64,000 bases of DNA from Pseudonocardia sulfidoxydans NBRC 16205 (GCF_007989085.1 NZ_BJVJ01000025.1:1-64000), one strand, 5' to 3'; shown: positions 50,347 through 59,888, counted from the stretch's first letter. Numbers and translations: made by a program. The notes: generated by a model not told the origin, from the letters alone.

Positions 50347-51313
50347 GGAACCCGGCGACGGCATGCGGGACGTAGGGCTGCTCCAGGCGCTCGACCTCGT
50401 CGTCGGAGAGGGTGACGTCGACGGCCGCGATCGCGTCCTGCAGGTGCTGCAGCTTCGTGGCGCCGACGATCGGTGCCGAGACGGCGGGCTTGCCCAGCAT
50501 CCAGGCCAGTCCGACCTGCGCCATCGGGATGCCGCGCGCCTGCGCGACCTCCTCGACGCGGGCGACGATCTCGGCGTCGGAGTCCTTGTAGAGGGTCTTG
50601 CCGAAGTTGTCGGTGCGGCTGCGCGCGCTCTCGCTGTCCCACGGCCGGGTCAGCCGCCCGCGCGCCAGCGGGCTCCACGGGATGACGCCGACGCCCTCCG
50701 CCTCGCACAGCGGCAGCATCTCGCGCTCCTCCTCGCGGTAGAGGAGGTTGTAGTGGTTCTGCATCGTCGAGAACCGGGTCCAGCCGTTGGCGTCGGAGAG
50801 GTAGAGGGCGCGGGCGAACTGCCACGCCCACATCGACGACGCCCCGATGTAGCGGGCCTTGCCCGCGCGGACGACGTCGTGCAGCGCCTCGAGCGTCTCC
50901 TCCAGCGGGACGTCCGGGTCGTAGCGGTGGATCTGGTAGAGGTCGACGTAGTCGGTGCCGAGCCGGCGCAAGCTGTGGTCGATCTCGGTCATGATCGCCT
51001 TGCGCGACAGGCCGCTGCCGTTGGGGCCGGGCCGCATGCGCCCGTTCACCTTGGTGGCCAGCACGATCTCGTCGCGGTCGGCCATGTCGGCCAGCGCGCG
51101 CCCGACGATCTCCTCGCTGGTGCCGTCGGAGTAGACGTTGGCGGTGTCGAAGAAGTTCACGCCCGCGTCCAGCGCAGCTTTGATCAGGGGGCGGGAGGCG
51201 TCCTCGTCGAGGGTCCACTCGTGGTTGCCGCGGCCGGGGATGCCGAAGCTCATGCAGCCCACGCAGACCGGCGAGACATCGAGTCCCGTCGATCCCAGTT
51301 TCACGTACCGCAT
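50336..51313 (-). CDS. Aldo/keto reductase (YajO/L-glyceraldehyde reductase-like)
   Basis: 325-residue NADPH-dependent AKR. Catalytic tetrad: Asp in GVNFFDTANVYSDGTSEEIV, Tyr in the same ANVYSD, Lys in IVLATKVNGRMRPGPN, and His in YVDLYQIHRYDPDVPLEETL. C-terminal PIVGATKLQHLQDAIAAVDV binds cofactor. ATG at 51313 has GGAAGG upstream; the longer frame is not family-like. It is a general aldehyde/ketone reductase with no operon partner. Confidence 0.95.
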   Translation of the reverse strand: MRYVKLGSTGLDVSPVCVGCMSFGIPGRGNHEWTLDEDASRPLIKAALDAGVNFFDTANVYSDGTSEEIVGRALADMADRDEIVLATKVNGRMRPGPNGSGLSRKAIMTEIDHSLRRLGTDYVDLYQIHRYDPDVPLEETLEALHDVVRAGKARYIGASSMWAWQFARALYLSDANGWTRFSTMQNHYNLLYREEEREMLPLCEAEGVGVIPWSPLARGRLTRPWDSESARSRTDNFGKTLYKDSDAEIVARVEEVAQARGIPMAQVGLAWMLGKPAVSAPIVGATKLQHLQDAIAAVDVTLSDDEVERLEQPYVPHAVAGFLTS

Positions 51314-51448
51314 CGGGTTCCTTCCCGTTCGGAGGTGATCACCCCGAGCCTGCACCCGCGCCGCCCGGCAGGCCACCCGGTCCGTGCCGGTTGTCCTGTG
51401 ACCTCGGGCGCGGGTCGGCCTGCCGCGTCCTGCCGGACGGCTCGCCGC

Positions 51449-51495
51449 GATGCACACCCACGCGTCCCGCGGCATCGACCGCGGCCAGGTGCATC
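51449..51495. repeat. 47-bp dyad element, copy A
   Basis: GATGCAC (51449-51455) and GTGCATC (51489-51495) are exact inverted copies. The right arm is part of CAGGTGCATCTCGGCG, which recurs in a similar element at 54315. It lies between the AKR start and the stop of the coiled-coil membrane-protein gene. No gene is supported here. Confidence 0.55.
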
Positions 51496-51515
51496 TCGGC
51501 GGCTGCTGGTCGTCG

Positions 51516-52700
51516 TCAGGAGACGGTCTTGAGGATCCGCTCGCTGCGACCCTCCGGCGGGGTGTCGATCAACCGGCGCGCGCGGGCCTGCAGCTCCGCG
51601 ACCGACTCCAGGTCGTCGGAGATGTCGGACAGATCGGCCGACGCGTTGCGCGCGGTGTCCGCGGCCTCGCGGGCCGCGTCGAGCTGGTCGGTGAACTCCG
51701 ACGCCCGGGTGTTGACGACGGTCGTCGCGGCCTTGCGCAGATCGCCCTGCAGCAGCCGCGTGGCGTCGCGGATCTGCTTGCTCATCGCGAGCTGGTACTC
51801 GTCGATCATCCCGCGCAGCGTGGACTTCGCGTCGCCACGGCGACGGTCGAGCTGGCGTTTGCGCTCACCCGACAGCGCCGCACCACCGAGACCGGCGGCG
51901 CCGACCACCGCGCACACCGCGATGACCCAGCCCGGCATGTTCAGGCCGAGGAACCGCGACAATACGATCGCCATCATGATGCCGCCGTAGGTGGGCATCA
52001 GGATGCCGAGCATGCGGGTGCCGGCGGGCGTGTTGCCGCCCCCGGACGACTGGCGCGCCTGAAGCTCCCCGACGAGCCGGTCGGGCGCGACGACGGGAAC
52101 CGACTCGATGCTCGGCGGCGGGGCGTCGAGCTGCTCACCGAGCTGCGCCGCCACACGCCTGCTGCGCTCGAGCAGCAGCGAGTACACGTCGTCGGCCTCG
52201 ACGGCGAGCCGGTGCCGCAACCACCCGTCGAAAGCCTCGCCGTTCTTCTTCGGGTCGTTGGCCTCGATCGACTCCTCGGCCTCGGCGATGACCTGCCGGG
52301 CCCGGGTGCGCAGCGCGAACTCGGCGTCGGAGCTCATCGCCGAGAACCCCTCGCCGAGCAGCTGCGGCCACTCCCGCGAGCGGGTCTGGAAGTCCTCGAA
52401 GTGGTTGCGGGCCCGGTCGAGCTCGGCGCGCAGCCGGGCGGCGCGGCCCGGGTCGGCCAGCGTGGTGCGCCGGGTCCGCAGGTCGATCTTCAGCGACTCG
52501 AGCGCGCGGATGCACTCCGACGCGGCGTCGCGGACCGTCGCCGGGCCGGGGTGGCGGGCCAGCGCCGTGCGGACGGTGGTGAGCTTGCGGATCAGGTCGT
52601 CGCGGTCGTTGGCCTCCGACCCCTGGATGCAGAGCTCGATGATCGCCCTGGCCTCCGCGACGGCCGCGTCCTTGCGAGGCTGCTGGGGGGTGGCGTCCAT
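51516..52700 (-). CDS. Coiled-coil membrane protein, unrecognised
   Basis: 394-residue protein. Residues about 1-190 are helical and charged (RAALRAELDRARNHFEDFQT-like stretches). Around 235-290 are hydrophobic segments GTRMLGILMPTYGGIMMAIV and GWVIAVCAVVGAAGLGGAAL. The C-terminal part (about 295-394) is again helical: KSTLRGMIDEYQLAMSKQIR, TRLLQGDLRKAATTVVNTRA, SEFTDQLDAAREAADTARNA. This helix-membrane-helix layout recalls the trunk of bacterial dynamin-like proteins, but no GTPase motif (GxxxxGKS) is present. ATG at 52700 fits the protein start. Function unknown. Confidence 0.7.
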   Translation of the reverse strand: MDATPQQPRKDAAVAEARAIIELCIQGSEANDRDDLIRKLTTVRTALARHPGPATVRDAASECIRALESLKIDLRTRRTTLADPGRAARLRAELDRARNHFEDFQTRSREWPQLLGEGFSAMSSDAEFALRTRARQVIAEAEESIEANDPKKNGEAFDGWLRHRLAVEADDVYSLLLERSRRVAAQLGEQLDAPPPSIESVPVVAPDRLVGELQARQSSGGGNTPAGTRMLGILMPTYGGIMMAIVLSRFLGLNMPGWVIAVCAVVGAAGLGGAALSGERKRQLDRRRGDAKSTLRGMIDEYQLAMSKQIRDATRLLQGDLRKAATTVVNTRASEFTDQLDAAREAADTARNASADLSDISDDLESVAELQARARRLIDTPPEGRSERILKTVS

Positions 52701-53052
52701 CCGTGCTCGTCCTCTCGCGCCGCCGGCGTGGGGCCGGTGGCCGTCATGGTGCGACTGCGACTGCGTCTCGCTGAACCGTTGTTCTCTGTTACTGCGACAT
52801 CGTGCGCGGTCGCGCCCACCCGGGACGATCGAGAGGTCCCTACACCCTCGGGGCGTTTCCCGACGCCGAGGGTAGGGCACACCCCAGCCGCTGAACAGAC
52901 GACGCGACGACCCGCCACAGCTACCCGGACACCGCGGCAGAAACGGTCACGAACAGCGGATTCGCGAGGCGCCGGTTGTTCCGTACGGTGTGGGGTCACG
53001 CGTGCCCGGCTCCCGAGCCGGGGGCCGCCGCAACGGCGCCGGGAGGCCCACT
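52701..53052. other. 352-base divergent intergenic region with hairpin
   Basis: Between the coiled-coil protein (minus) and the SRPBCC gene (plus). It holds a less GC-rich stretch near 52770-52800 that may be a promoter. A bulged hairpin at 52844-52873 pairs ACCCTCG-(GG)-GCGT with ACGC-CGAGGGT around TTCCCG. No gene is supported. Confidence 0.45.
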
Positions 53053-53514
53053 GTGACCACGACGTCCGAGCCGCTCGTCGTCGAGTTCCACGTCGCCGCG
53101 CCACCCGCGCACGCCTTCGAGGTGTGGACGACCCGCATCGCGACGTGGTGGCCGCAGTCGCACACGATCAGCGGCGACCCGGCGTCGATCACCATGGCGC
53201 CCGCGGTCGGCGGCCGCGTCGTCGAGACCACCCACGACGCCACCACCTACGACTGGGGCGAGGTCGCGACCTGGGCACCGCCCACGCGGCTCGGGCTGCG
53301 GCTGCGGCTGTTCATCGACCGCGACGAGACGTCCGAGGTCGACATCGGGTTCGCCGCCGACGACGCCGGCACCCGGATCCGGCTCGAACAGGCCGGCCTG
53401 GACCGGCTCGGCCCCGCCGGCACGCCGCGACGGGCCCGCGTCGGCGCCGCATGGGTGTCGATCACGACGCACTTCGTCGTCGCCTGCGAGGCCGGCTGGG
53501 CCGCCCAGACCTGA
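53053..53514 (+). CDS. SRPBCC/AHSA1-like protein
   Basis: 153-residue single-domain SRPBCC: VVEFHVAAPPAHAFEVWTTR, IATWWPQSHTISGDPASITM, GGRVVETTHDATTYDWGEVA, TWAPPTRLGLRLRLFID and a C-terminal helix AAWVSITTHFVVACEAG. GTG at 53053 has GGGAGG six bases upstream. AHSA1-type proteins are often paired with ArsR regulators; none is adjacent here. It is followed by a convergent hydrolase gene 10 bases away. Confidence 0.9.
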   Translation: MTTTSEPLVVEFHVAAPPAHAFEVWTTRIATWWPQSHTISGDPASITMAPAVGGRVVETTHDATTYDWGEVATWAPPTRLGLRLRLFIDRDETSEVDIGFAADDAGTRIRLEQAGLDRLGPAGTPRRARVGAAWVSITTHFVVACEAGWAAQT

Positions 53515-53524
53515 ACCCGGCCGC

Positions 53525-54265
53525 TCAGCCGTCCAGCGCTCCCGACAGGAACTCCAGCACCAGCGCGCTGACCAGCTCCGGAGCCTCCAACGGCAGGGAG
53601 TGCGTGCCGGGCAGCACCGCGAACCGGCCCGCGGGCAGTATGGCGGCGACGGCGCGCCCGTGCGGGACGGTCGCCTCGTCGCGGTCGCCCTGCAGGATCA
53701 GCGTCGGCGCGGTGACCCCGGCGAAGCGGCGCAGGTCGACGTCCGGCTCCCGGGCGAACAGGTCGAGCAGCTTGCCGACGACGACCCGGAAGTGCCCCGG
53801 CCCGTCCGGCGACGCGTGGGAGCTGCGCAGGTGGTCCAACGGCCCGTCGCGCAACGCCTCGAGCGAGGCCAGGAACCCGGGCCGCGCGACCCCGTCGGGC
53901 GAGTAGTACTGCCCGATCAGGACCTGCCGCGCCACCAGCTCCGGCGCCCGCATCGACACCAACGCCGCCACCACCGCCCCGTCGCTCCACCCCACCAGGT
54001 GCGCCGGCCCGCCCACCGCCGCACGCAGGAACCCCACCGTGTCGTCGGCCATCGCGTCGTAGGTGATCGGCCCCTCGACGTCCGGTGTCCCGCCGTGGCC
54101 CCGCCGGTCGGGGGTGAGCACCGTGTACCCGCCCGCCGCCAGCAGCTCGGGCCACGGACCCCACGAGTCCGACGCGACGATCCCGCCGTGCAGCAGCACC
54201 AGCGCGGGGCCGTCGCCGGTGGCCTCGAAATAGGTCGGGAGGCCCTCGATGTCGAGGATCGGCAC
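53525..54265 (-). CDS. Alpha/beta hydrolase
   Basis: 246-residue hydrolase: ALVLLHGGIVASDSWGPWPE (oxyanion), YTVLTPDRRGHGGTPD, nucleophile elbow LVGWSDGAVVAALVSMRAPE (GWSDG), acid region LILQGDRDEATVPHGRA and catalytic His in LPGTHSLPLEAPELV. GTG at 54265. The open frame runs 150 codons further upstream without homology. Probably an esterase or lactonase; monocistronic. Confidence 0.92.
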   Translation of the reverse strand: MPILDIEGLPTYFEATGDGPALVLLHGGIVASDSWGPWPELLAAGGYTVLTPDRRGHGGTPDVEGPITYDAMADDTVGFLRAAVGGPAHLVGWSDGAVVAALVSMRAPELVARQVLIGQYYSPDGVARPGFLASLEALRDGPLDHLRSSHASPDGPGHFRVVVGKLLDLFAREPDVDLRRFAGVTAPTLILQGDRDEATVPHGRAVAAILPAGRFAVLPGTHSLPLEAPELVSALVLEFLSGALDG

Positions 54266-54314
54266 GCGTCGACGGTAGCGCCGGCCCGCGTCCACGGCGC
54301 GGCGGACAGCCGCC

Positions 54315-54364
54315 GATGCACATGGCTGCGGTTGATCTTGCTCGGCGCGACGCTCAGGTGCATC
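54315..54364. repeat. 50-bp dyad element, copy B
   Basis: GATGCAC (54315-54321) and GTGCATC (54358-54364), with CAGGTGCATCTCGGCG around the right arm as in copy A at 51449. It lies upstream of the helicase gene, between it and the divergent hydrolase start. Confidence 0.55.
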
Positions 54365-54420
54365 TCGGCGAGCCGTCCGACAGGGCGCGGCTCGTATCAG
54401 CTGAGAGCTCGCCGATAGGT

Positions 54421-57400
54421 ATGGTGACGTATCGCGCCCGAACGATCGACGGTCAGGAGTCGCGTCATGAGCCGGCCGATGGCGATCACCCCGTGACGCA
54501 GCCGCTCCCCGAGGGCGTCTACGAGCAGTTGCGCACCGCCGGACTCGACGCAGTCCTCGCCGCCCTTCCTGATCTCGACCCGCACTTCCTCCCGGTCGAG
54601 GTTGCCGACCAGCCACAGGTGCTCGCACGGCACGTGGCCGCCGCATTCCAACGGGTTCTCGAATCCGAGCCTGATCCGAAGCGCCGCATTGAGCTGACCA
54701 ACGATCTGCTCGCGCGCCTCCCCGCACCTGGAGACGATCTCGGTGAGGCGATTCAGTACCTCGCTGTTCTCAGCCGCAAGATCGCGCCGGGCGTGCACCG
54801 GCTGATCCGGCCGAAGACGTCGCTGTCGGCGGCGGCGCTGATGACCAACACGCCCGGCGAGCCGTCGCTGTCGGCCGAGCTGAAGTCCGAGCTGGTCTCG
54901 GCCGACGCCGTGAACCTGTTGTGCGCCTTCATTCGCTGGCCGGGCCTGCGGCTGCTGCGGGACGAGCTTGCCGTGCTGAACGAGCGTGGTGTGCCGTTGC
55001 GCGTCATCACGACGACGTACATGGGCGCGACGGAGCAGCGGGCCGTCGATGAGCTCGTGACCCGCTTCGGCGCCGAGGTAAAGATCAACTATGCGTCGGC
55101 GACCACCCGGCTGCACGCCAAGGCCTGGCTCTTCCGACGCGACACGGGCTTTGACACCGCGTTCGTCGGCAGCAGCAACCTGTCGAAGTCGGCCCTGGTT
55201 GAAGGCCTGGAGTGGAACGTGCGGCTGTCGTCGGTGGCGACGCCCGACCTGATCCGCAAGTTCACCAGCACCTTCGACACCTACTGGGCCGACCCGAACT
55301 TCGTCCCGTACGACCCCCACAATCCCGACGACGTCGCCCGGCTCTCCGACGCTCTTGGGCGGGCCCGGGTGCCGTCCGCCGACCAGCTGCTCACCGGGCT
55401 CGAGGTGCGGCCGCTGCCGCATCAGGCCCAGATCCTCGAAGCCCTCGACACCGAGCGGGAAGTCCACGGCCGCCACCGCAACCTCGTGGTCGCCGCGACC
55501 GGAACAGGCAAGACAGTCGTCGCAGCGCTCGACTATGCGCGGCTGCGCCAGACCCTCCCGCGCGCCCGGCTGTTGTTCGTCGCGCACCGCAAGGAGATCC
55601 TCGACCAGTCCCGGCGGACCTACCGCGCCGTCCTCGCTGACGGGTCGTTCGGCGAGCTCTACGTCGGCGGGCAGCGCCCCGAACGCTGGAACCACGTCTT
55701 CGCCAGCATCCAGGGGCTCGCGGCCTACGGCGTCGACAACGTCCCGGCTGACCACTTCGACGTCGTCGTGGTCGACGAGTTCCACCACGCCGAGGCAGCG
55801 AGCTACCGGCGCCTGCTCGACCACCTGACACCCCGCGAGCTGCTCGGCCTGACCGCGACGCCGGAGCGCGCCGACGGCACCGACGTCCGCGACCAGTTCG
55901 AGGGTCGCAGCGCCGCCGAGCTGCGGCTGTGGGACGCGCTCGCCGACGACCTGCTGGTCCCGTTCCACTACTTCGGCATCGCCGACGACGTCGACCTCAC
56001 CGGTGTGCAGTGGAAGAAGGGTGGCTACGACACCGCGGCGCTCGACGCCGTCTACACCGGCAACGACGCCCGCGCGGCGAAGGTCGTCCGGGAGACGCGC
56101 GACAAGGTCACCGACGTGCTGGCCATGCGCGCCTTGGGCTTCTGCGTGTCGATCGCCCACGCGGAGTACATGGCGACGGTGTTCACCAAGGCTGGCATCC
56201 CTAGCCTCGCGGTGACCGGCGGCACGTCACCTGCCGACCGGGCCGCGGCGCTGCGCCAGCTCAGCGCGCGCGAGGTGAACTGCCTGTTCACCGTCGACCT
56301 GTTCAACGAGGGTCTCGACCTGCCGCAGGTCGACACGATCCTCATGCTGCGCCCAACGCAGAGCGCGACGATCTTCCTGCAGCAGCTGGGCCGTGGCCTG
56401 CGCCGCGCACCCGACAAGGCCGTCCTGACCGCGCTCGACTTCATCGGCCAGCAGCGCCGCGAGTTCCGGTTCGACGTCCGCTACCGGGCGTTGACGGGCT
56501 CCAGCCGTCGCGGCCTGGCCGACGACATCGAGCAGTCGTTCCCGTTCCTGCCGTCCGGATCAGCGCTGGTCCTCGACCGGGTCGCGCAGAAGATCGTGCT
56601 GGACAACGTCCGCCGGCAGCTGAAGTTCACGCGCAAGGACCTGATCGCCGACGTCCGTTCGCACGGCGATCTGCCGCTCGCCGGGTACCTGCGCGACGCT
56701 GACCGAGAGCTGGCCGACATCTACCGGGGCAAGGGCTCGTGGACTGCGCTACGGCGCGACGCAGGCCTGTCGACCCTCACCGGCGGCCCCGACGAGGAGG
56801 TGTTGCTGCGGCGGATGTCCAACCTCAGCCACGTCGACGATCCGGAGCGCGCGCTGGTCTATGCGCAGCTGGCCGCCCCCGCAGGCCCCAGCTACGGGGA
56901 CCTGACCGAGCGGGAGCAGCGCCTGGCCCGCATGTTGTTCTTCCAGCTCTGGCCCAAGCGCAACGGGTTCACCAGCTACGAGCAGGGCCTCGCGCACCTG
57001 CGCCGGCACCCCGCGGTGTGCGCGGAGATCGGCGAGCTCGTCGCGCACACCCTTGACACGGCACGGCACCTGCCCAAGTCGCTGGGGGAGGGGCTCACGC
57101 ACATCCCGCTGATGAGCCACGCGCACTACCGTCGAGAAGAGATCCTTGCCGCTCTCGACTGGGCCAGCATGGAGCGCAAGGCCTACGGCCATGCCACAGG
57201 GGTGGCCTGGGCTCCCGAGCAGTCCACGGACGTGTTGCTCGTGAACCTGCGCAAGACCGAGCGCGACTTCTCACCGACAACGATGTACCGGGACTTCGCG
57301 GTGAGCCCCGAGGTGTTCCACTGGGAGTCGCAGAACGCGACGTCGACCCAGTCCGAAACCGGGCAGCGCTACCTCAACCACCGCGAGCGTGGCACCCATG

Positions 57401-57579
57401 TCGTGCTGTTCACCCGCGACACCCCGTCGGACGATCTCGGCGACGGCGCACCGTTCCTCTGCCTGGGGCAGGTCGACATCGAGAGCCACCAGGGCGAGAA
57501 GCCGATCGCGATCACCTGGCGGTTGCGCCGGGCCATGCCGGCCGAGACGTTCCGAATCGCAGGCGTCGCCGCGTCCTGA
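54421..57579 (+). CDS. PLD-like nuclease + SF2 helicase + DUF3427 protein
   Basis: A roughly 1052-residue multidomain protein. A phospholipase-D-like domain (about 100-300) contains ATTRLHAKAWLFRRDTGFDT and the following SSNLSKSALVEGLEW (HxK...SxN). The SF2 helicase (about 325-690) has motif I NLVVAATGTGKTVVAALDYA, motif II VVVVDEFHHAEA (DEFH box), motif III LLGLTATPERADG, motif VI QQLGRGLRRAPDKAVLTALD. DUF3427 follows (about 700-1052). ATG at 54421 is used; GTG at 54493 (VTQPLPEGVYEQLRTAGL) is closer to the usual family start. Such proteins occur in bacterial defence and repair settings; no partner genes are adjacent. Confidence 0.88.
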   Translation: MVTYRARTIDGQESRHEPADGDHPVTQPLPEGVYEQLRTAGLDAVLAALPDLDPHFLPVEVADQPQVLARHVAAAFQRVLESEPDPKRRIELTNDLLARLPAPGDDLGEAIQYLAVLSRKIAPGVHRLIRPKTSLSAAALMTNTPGEPSLSAELKSELVSADAVNLLCAFIRWPGLRLLRDELAVLNERGVPLRVITTTYMGATEQRAVDELVTRFGAEVKINYASATTRLHAKAWLFRRDTGFDTAFVGSSNLSKSALVEGLEWNVRLSSVATPDLIRKFTSTFDTYWADPNFVPYDPHNPDDVARLSDALGRARVPSADQLLTGLEVRPLPHQAQILEALDTEREVHGRHRNLVVAATGTGKTVVAALDYARLRQTLPRARLLFVAHRKEILDQSRRTYRAVLADGSFGELYVGGQRPERWNHVFASIQGLAAYGVDNVPADHFDVVVVDEFHHAEAASYRRLLDHLTPRELLGLTATPERADGTDVRDQFEGRSAAELRLWDALADDLLVPFHYFGIADDVDLTGVQWKKGGYDTAALDAVYTGNDARAAKVVRETRDKVTDVLAMRALGFCVSIAHAEYMATVFTKAGIPSLAVTGGTSPADRAAALRQLSAREVNCLFTVDLFNEGLDLPQVDTILMLRPTQSATIFLQQLGRGLRRAPDKAVLTALDFIGQQRREFRFDVRYRALTGSSRRGLADDIEQSFPFLPSGSALVLDRVAQKIVLDNVRRQLKFTRKDLIADVRSHGDLPLAGYLRDADRELADIYRGKGSWTALRRDAGLSTLTGGPDEEVLLRRMSNLSHVDDPERALVYAQLAAPAGPSYGDLTEREQRLARMLFFQLWPKRNGFTSYEQGLAHLRRHPAVCAEIGELVAHTLDTARHLPKSLGEGLTHIPLMSHAHYRREEILAALDWASMERKAYGHATGVAWAPEQSTDVLLVNLRKTERDFSPTTMYRDFAVSPEVFHWESQNATSTQSETGQRYLNHRERGTHVVLFTRDTPSDDLGDGAPFLCLGQVDIESHQGEKPIAITWRLRRAMPAETFRIAGVAAS

Positions 57580-57614
57580 CGCACGGGCAACGGACACTCG
57601 GGCAGACTGCGGGC

Positions 57615-59879
57615 GTGCGGTCGCCGACGATCACCCCGCCGCCCCGTCCACTCGCGGTCGCCGCGGCCTGGCTGATCGTCGCCGCGGTGGCGGTGGTGGC
57701 CGTGCTGTCGGTGTCGCCGCCGTCGCCGAGGACCGATGTCCCGGCCGACGAGCCGTCAGCGGCTGCGGCGTTCGCGCACGTGGAGCGGATCGGGGCGCGC
57801 ACGCACGTTGCCGGGTCCGCGGCCAACGACGAGGTGCGGACCTACATTCTCGACACCTTGCGCGGCTTCGGCGTCGAGACGCGGGTGCAGGACGCGGTGG
57901 GTGTCAATGGCAGGCAGGCCGCCCGGGTGCGCAACGTCGTCGCGACGATCCCGGGGACCGCGCGCGAGGCCGAGCGTGGCCGGGTGTTCCTGGTGGCCCA
58001 CTACGACTCGGTGCAGGTCGGCCCCGGCGCGAACGACGACGGCGCGGGGGTGTCGACGTTGCTGGAGTCGGCCCGGGTGCTGCGGGCGACGCCGATGCGC
58101 AACGACGTGGTGTTGCTGTTCACCGACGCCGAGGAGGCGTGCCTGTGCGGGGCGGAGGCGTTCGTGGCCTCGGATCCCCTTGCGGCGCAGGGCGGTGTGG
58201 TGCTCAACGTCGAGGCGCGGGGCACCGGTGGGCCGGTGATCATGTTCGAGACGACGCGCGGGAACCGGAACCTGGTCGACGTGTACGCGGGTGCGGTGGG
58301 GCACCCGGTGGCGACGAGCTTCGCCGTCGAGGTCTACCGGATCCTGCCGAACGACACGGACTTCAGCCCATTCCGCGACGCCGGCCGGTTCACGGGGCTG
58401 AACTCGGCCTACATCGACGGGTCGGCGGCCTATCACTCGCCGGAGGACACCCCGGACCGGATGGACCGGGGCAGTCTGCAGGCGCACCTGGACTCGGCGG
58501 TGGCGCTGGCTCGGGCGTTCGGTGACGAGGACGTGCGGGTGTTGGCGGCGGCGCAGGACGCGACGTACTTCCCGGTGCTGGACGTGTTGGTGCACTACCC
58601 GGAGTCGGCGGTGTGGCCGTTGGCGGTCCTGGCGGCGGTCGCGGTGGTGGCGCTGGCGGTCGTCGCGCGGTGGCGGCGGGCGGCGAGCGTGCCGCGGATG
58701 CTGGGTGGGCTGGTCCTCGCGGTCGTGCCGCTGGTGGGGGCGCCGCTGCTGGCGCAGGGTGGCTGGCAGCTGCTGGTGGCGATCCGGCCCGAGTACGCGA
58801 GCGTGCGCGACGTGTGGGACCCGACCTGGTACCGGTGGGCGCTGGTGGTGCTCGTCGCGGCGGTGGTGCTGATCTGGTTCGCGTTGCTGCGCAAGGCGGT
58901 CGGCGCGGTGGCGCTGGTGGTGGGCGGGCTGGCGTGGCTCGCGGCGCTGGGCGTCGTGCTGGCGTCGTTCGCGCCGGGTGGCTCGTACCTGGCGGCGGTG
59001 CCGGCGTTGGCGGGCGCGGTGTGCACGCTGGTGGCGGTCGCGGTGGGGCGCACGGGGATCGGGATCGCCGCCGCGGTGGTGGCGGCGTTCGTCGGGGTGG
59101 TGGTCCTGGTGCCGACGGCGGTGCTGTTCTTCCCGGCGCTGGGGATGCCGGTGGCGGCGGTCCCGGCGTTCGTGCTGGTCCTGCTCACCCCGGTGCTGCT
59201 GCCGCTGATCGACCCGGTGTGGGGGAGGCGGGCGTGGTGGCCGGGGCCGGTGGCGCTGGTGGCGGCGGTCGTGCTCGGGGCGGTGGGGCTGTCGGCCGAC
59301 CGCTTCACGCCGGCGGATCCCGTTCCGGCGCAGCTGATGTACTCCCTGGACGCCGACACCGGGCAGGCCCGCTGGGTCACCGAGCAGGAACATCCGGACC
59401 CGTGGACGGCCGGCTACGTCGACCGGCGGCAGCTGGTGCCGGAGCTGCTGGGCATGTCGGGGTTCTTCTGGGCAGGCCCGGCGCCGGTCGCTGCGCTGCC
59501 GCCGGCGCGGGTGGACGTGGTGTCCGACGTCGTGGCGGGGGCGGGGCGGACGGTGACGGTGCGGATCGTGGCGCAGCGCCCGGTCCGGTTGCTCGCCGTG
59601 CAGACGGGCAACGGCCCGGCCGTGGAGAGGGCCACGGCGGCGGGGGCGCCGATCGACGTCCGGGACGGTCGTCTCGACCTGATCTTCCATGCCCCGCCCG
59701 CCGAGGGGGTCGAGCTGGCGCTGGAGCTGGCAGGCCCGGGACCGGTGGACCTGAGTGTCCTCGACGGCAGCGACGGCCTGTCGGAGCTGCCGGGGTTCAC
59801 CCCGCGCCCGCCGGACGTCGGCATCGCGGGCAGCCACACGAGCGAGCTGGTCGCCGTCACCCGCACCACCCGGATCTGA
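57615..59879 (+). CDS. Membrane-anchored M28 family zinc aminopeptidase
   Basis: 754-residue protein. One N-terminal helix (LAVAAAWLIVAAVAVVAVLS) is followed by an M28 peptidase domain (about 45-310) with zinc ligands in VFLVAHYDSVQVGPGANDDG (His, Asp), FTDAEEACLCGAEAF (Glu pair), LNVEARGTGG and AYHSPEDTPDRM (His). Then about eight membrane segments (about 335-570) and a C-terminal extracellular domain (about 580-754). This is the layout of Fxna/Ermp1-like peptidases. GTG at 57615. The peptidase domain should face outside. Palindrome copy 3 follows after 9 bases. Confidence 0.9.
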   Translation: MRSPTITPPPRPLAVAAAWLIVAAVAVVAVLSVSPPSPRTDVPADEPSAAAAFAHVERIGARTHVAGSAANDEVRTYILDTLRGFGVETRVQDAVGVNGRQAARVRNVVATIPGTAREAERGRVFLVAHYDSVQVGPGANDDGAGVSTLLESARVLRATPMRNDVVLLFTDAEEACLCGAEAFVASDPLAAQGGVVLNVEARGTGGPVIMFETTRGNRNLVDVYAGAVGHPVATSFAVEVYRILPNDTDFSPFRDAGRFTGLNSAYIDGSAAYHSPEDTPDRMDRGSLQAHLDSAVALARAFGDEDVRVLAAAQDATYFPVLDVLVHYPESAVWPLAVLAAVAVVALAVVARWRRAASVPRMLGGLVLAVVPLVGAPLLAQGGWQLLVAIRPEYASVRDVWDPTWYRWALVVLVAAVVLIWFALLRKAVGAVALVVGGLAWLAALGVVLASFAPGGSYLAAVPALAGAVCTLVAVAVGRTGIGIAAAVVAAFVGVVVLVPTAVLFFPALGMPVAAVPAFVLVLLTPVLLPLIDPVWGRRAWWPGPVALVAAVVLGAVGLSADRFTPADPVPAQLMYSLDADTGQARWVTEQEHPDPWTAGYVDRRQLVPELLGMSGFFWAGPAPVAALPPARVDVVSDVVAGAGRTVTVRIVAQRPVRLLAVQTGNGPAVERATAAGAPIDVRDGRLDLIFHAPPAEGVELALELAGPGPVDLSVLDGSDGLSELPGFTPRPPDVGIAGSHTSELVAVTRTTRI

Positions 59880-59888
59880 GAGCCGCTC

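Noticed and set aside
51516-52700. Complete bacterial dynamin-like GTPase
   Set aside because: No P-loop or other GTPase motifs anywhere in the 394 residues.
54421-57579. Helicase gene as part of a restriction-modification operon
   Set aside because: No methyltransferase, specificity subunit or other defence gene lies within 5 kb on either side.
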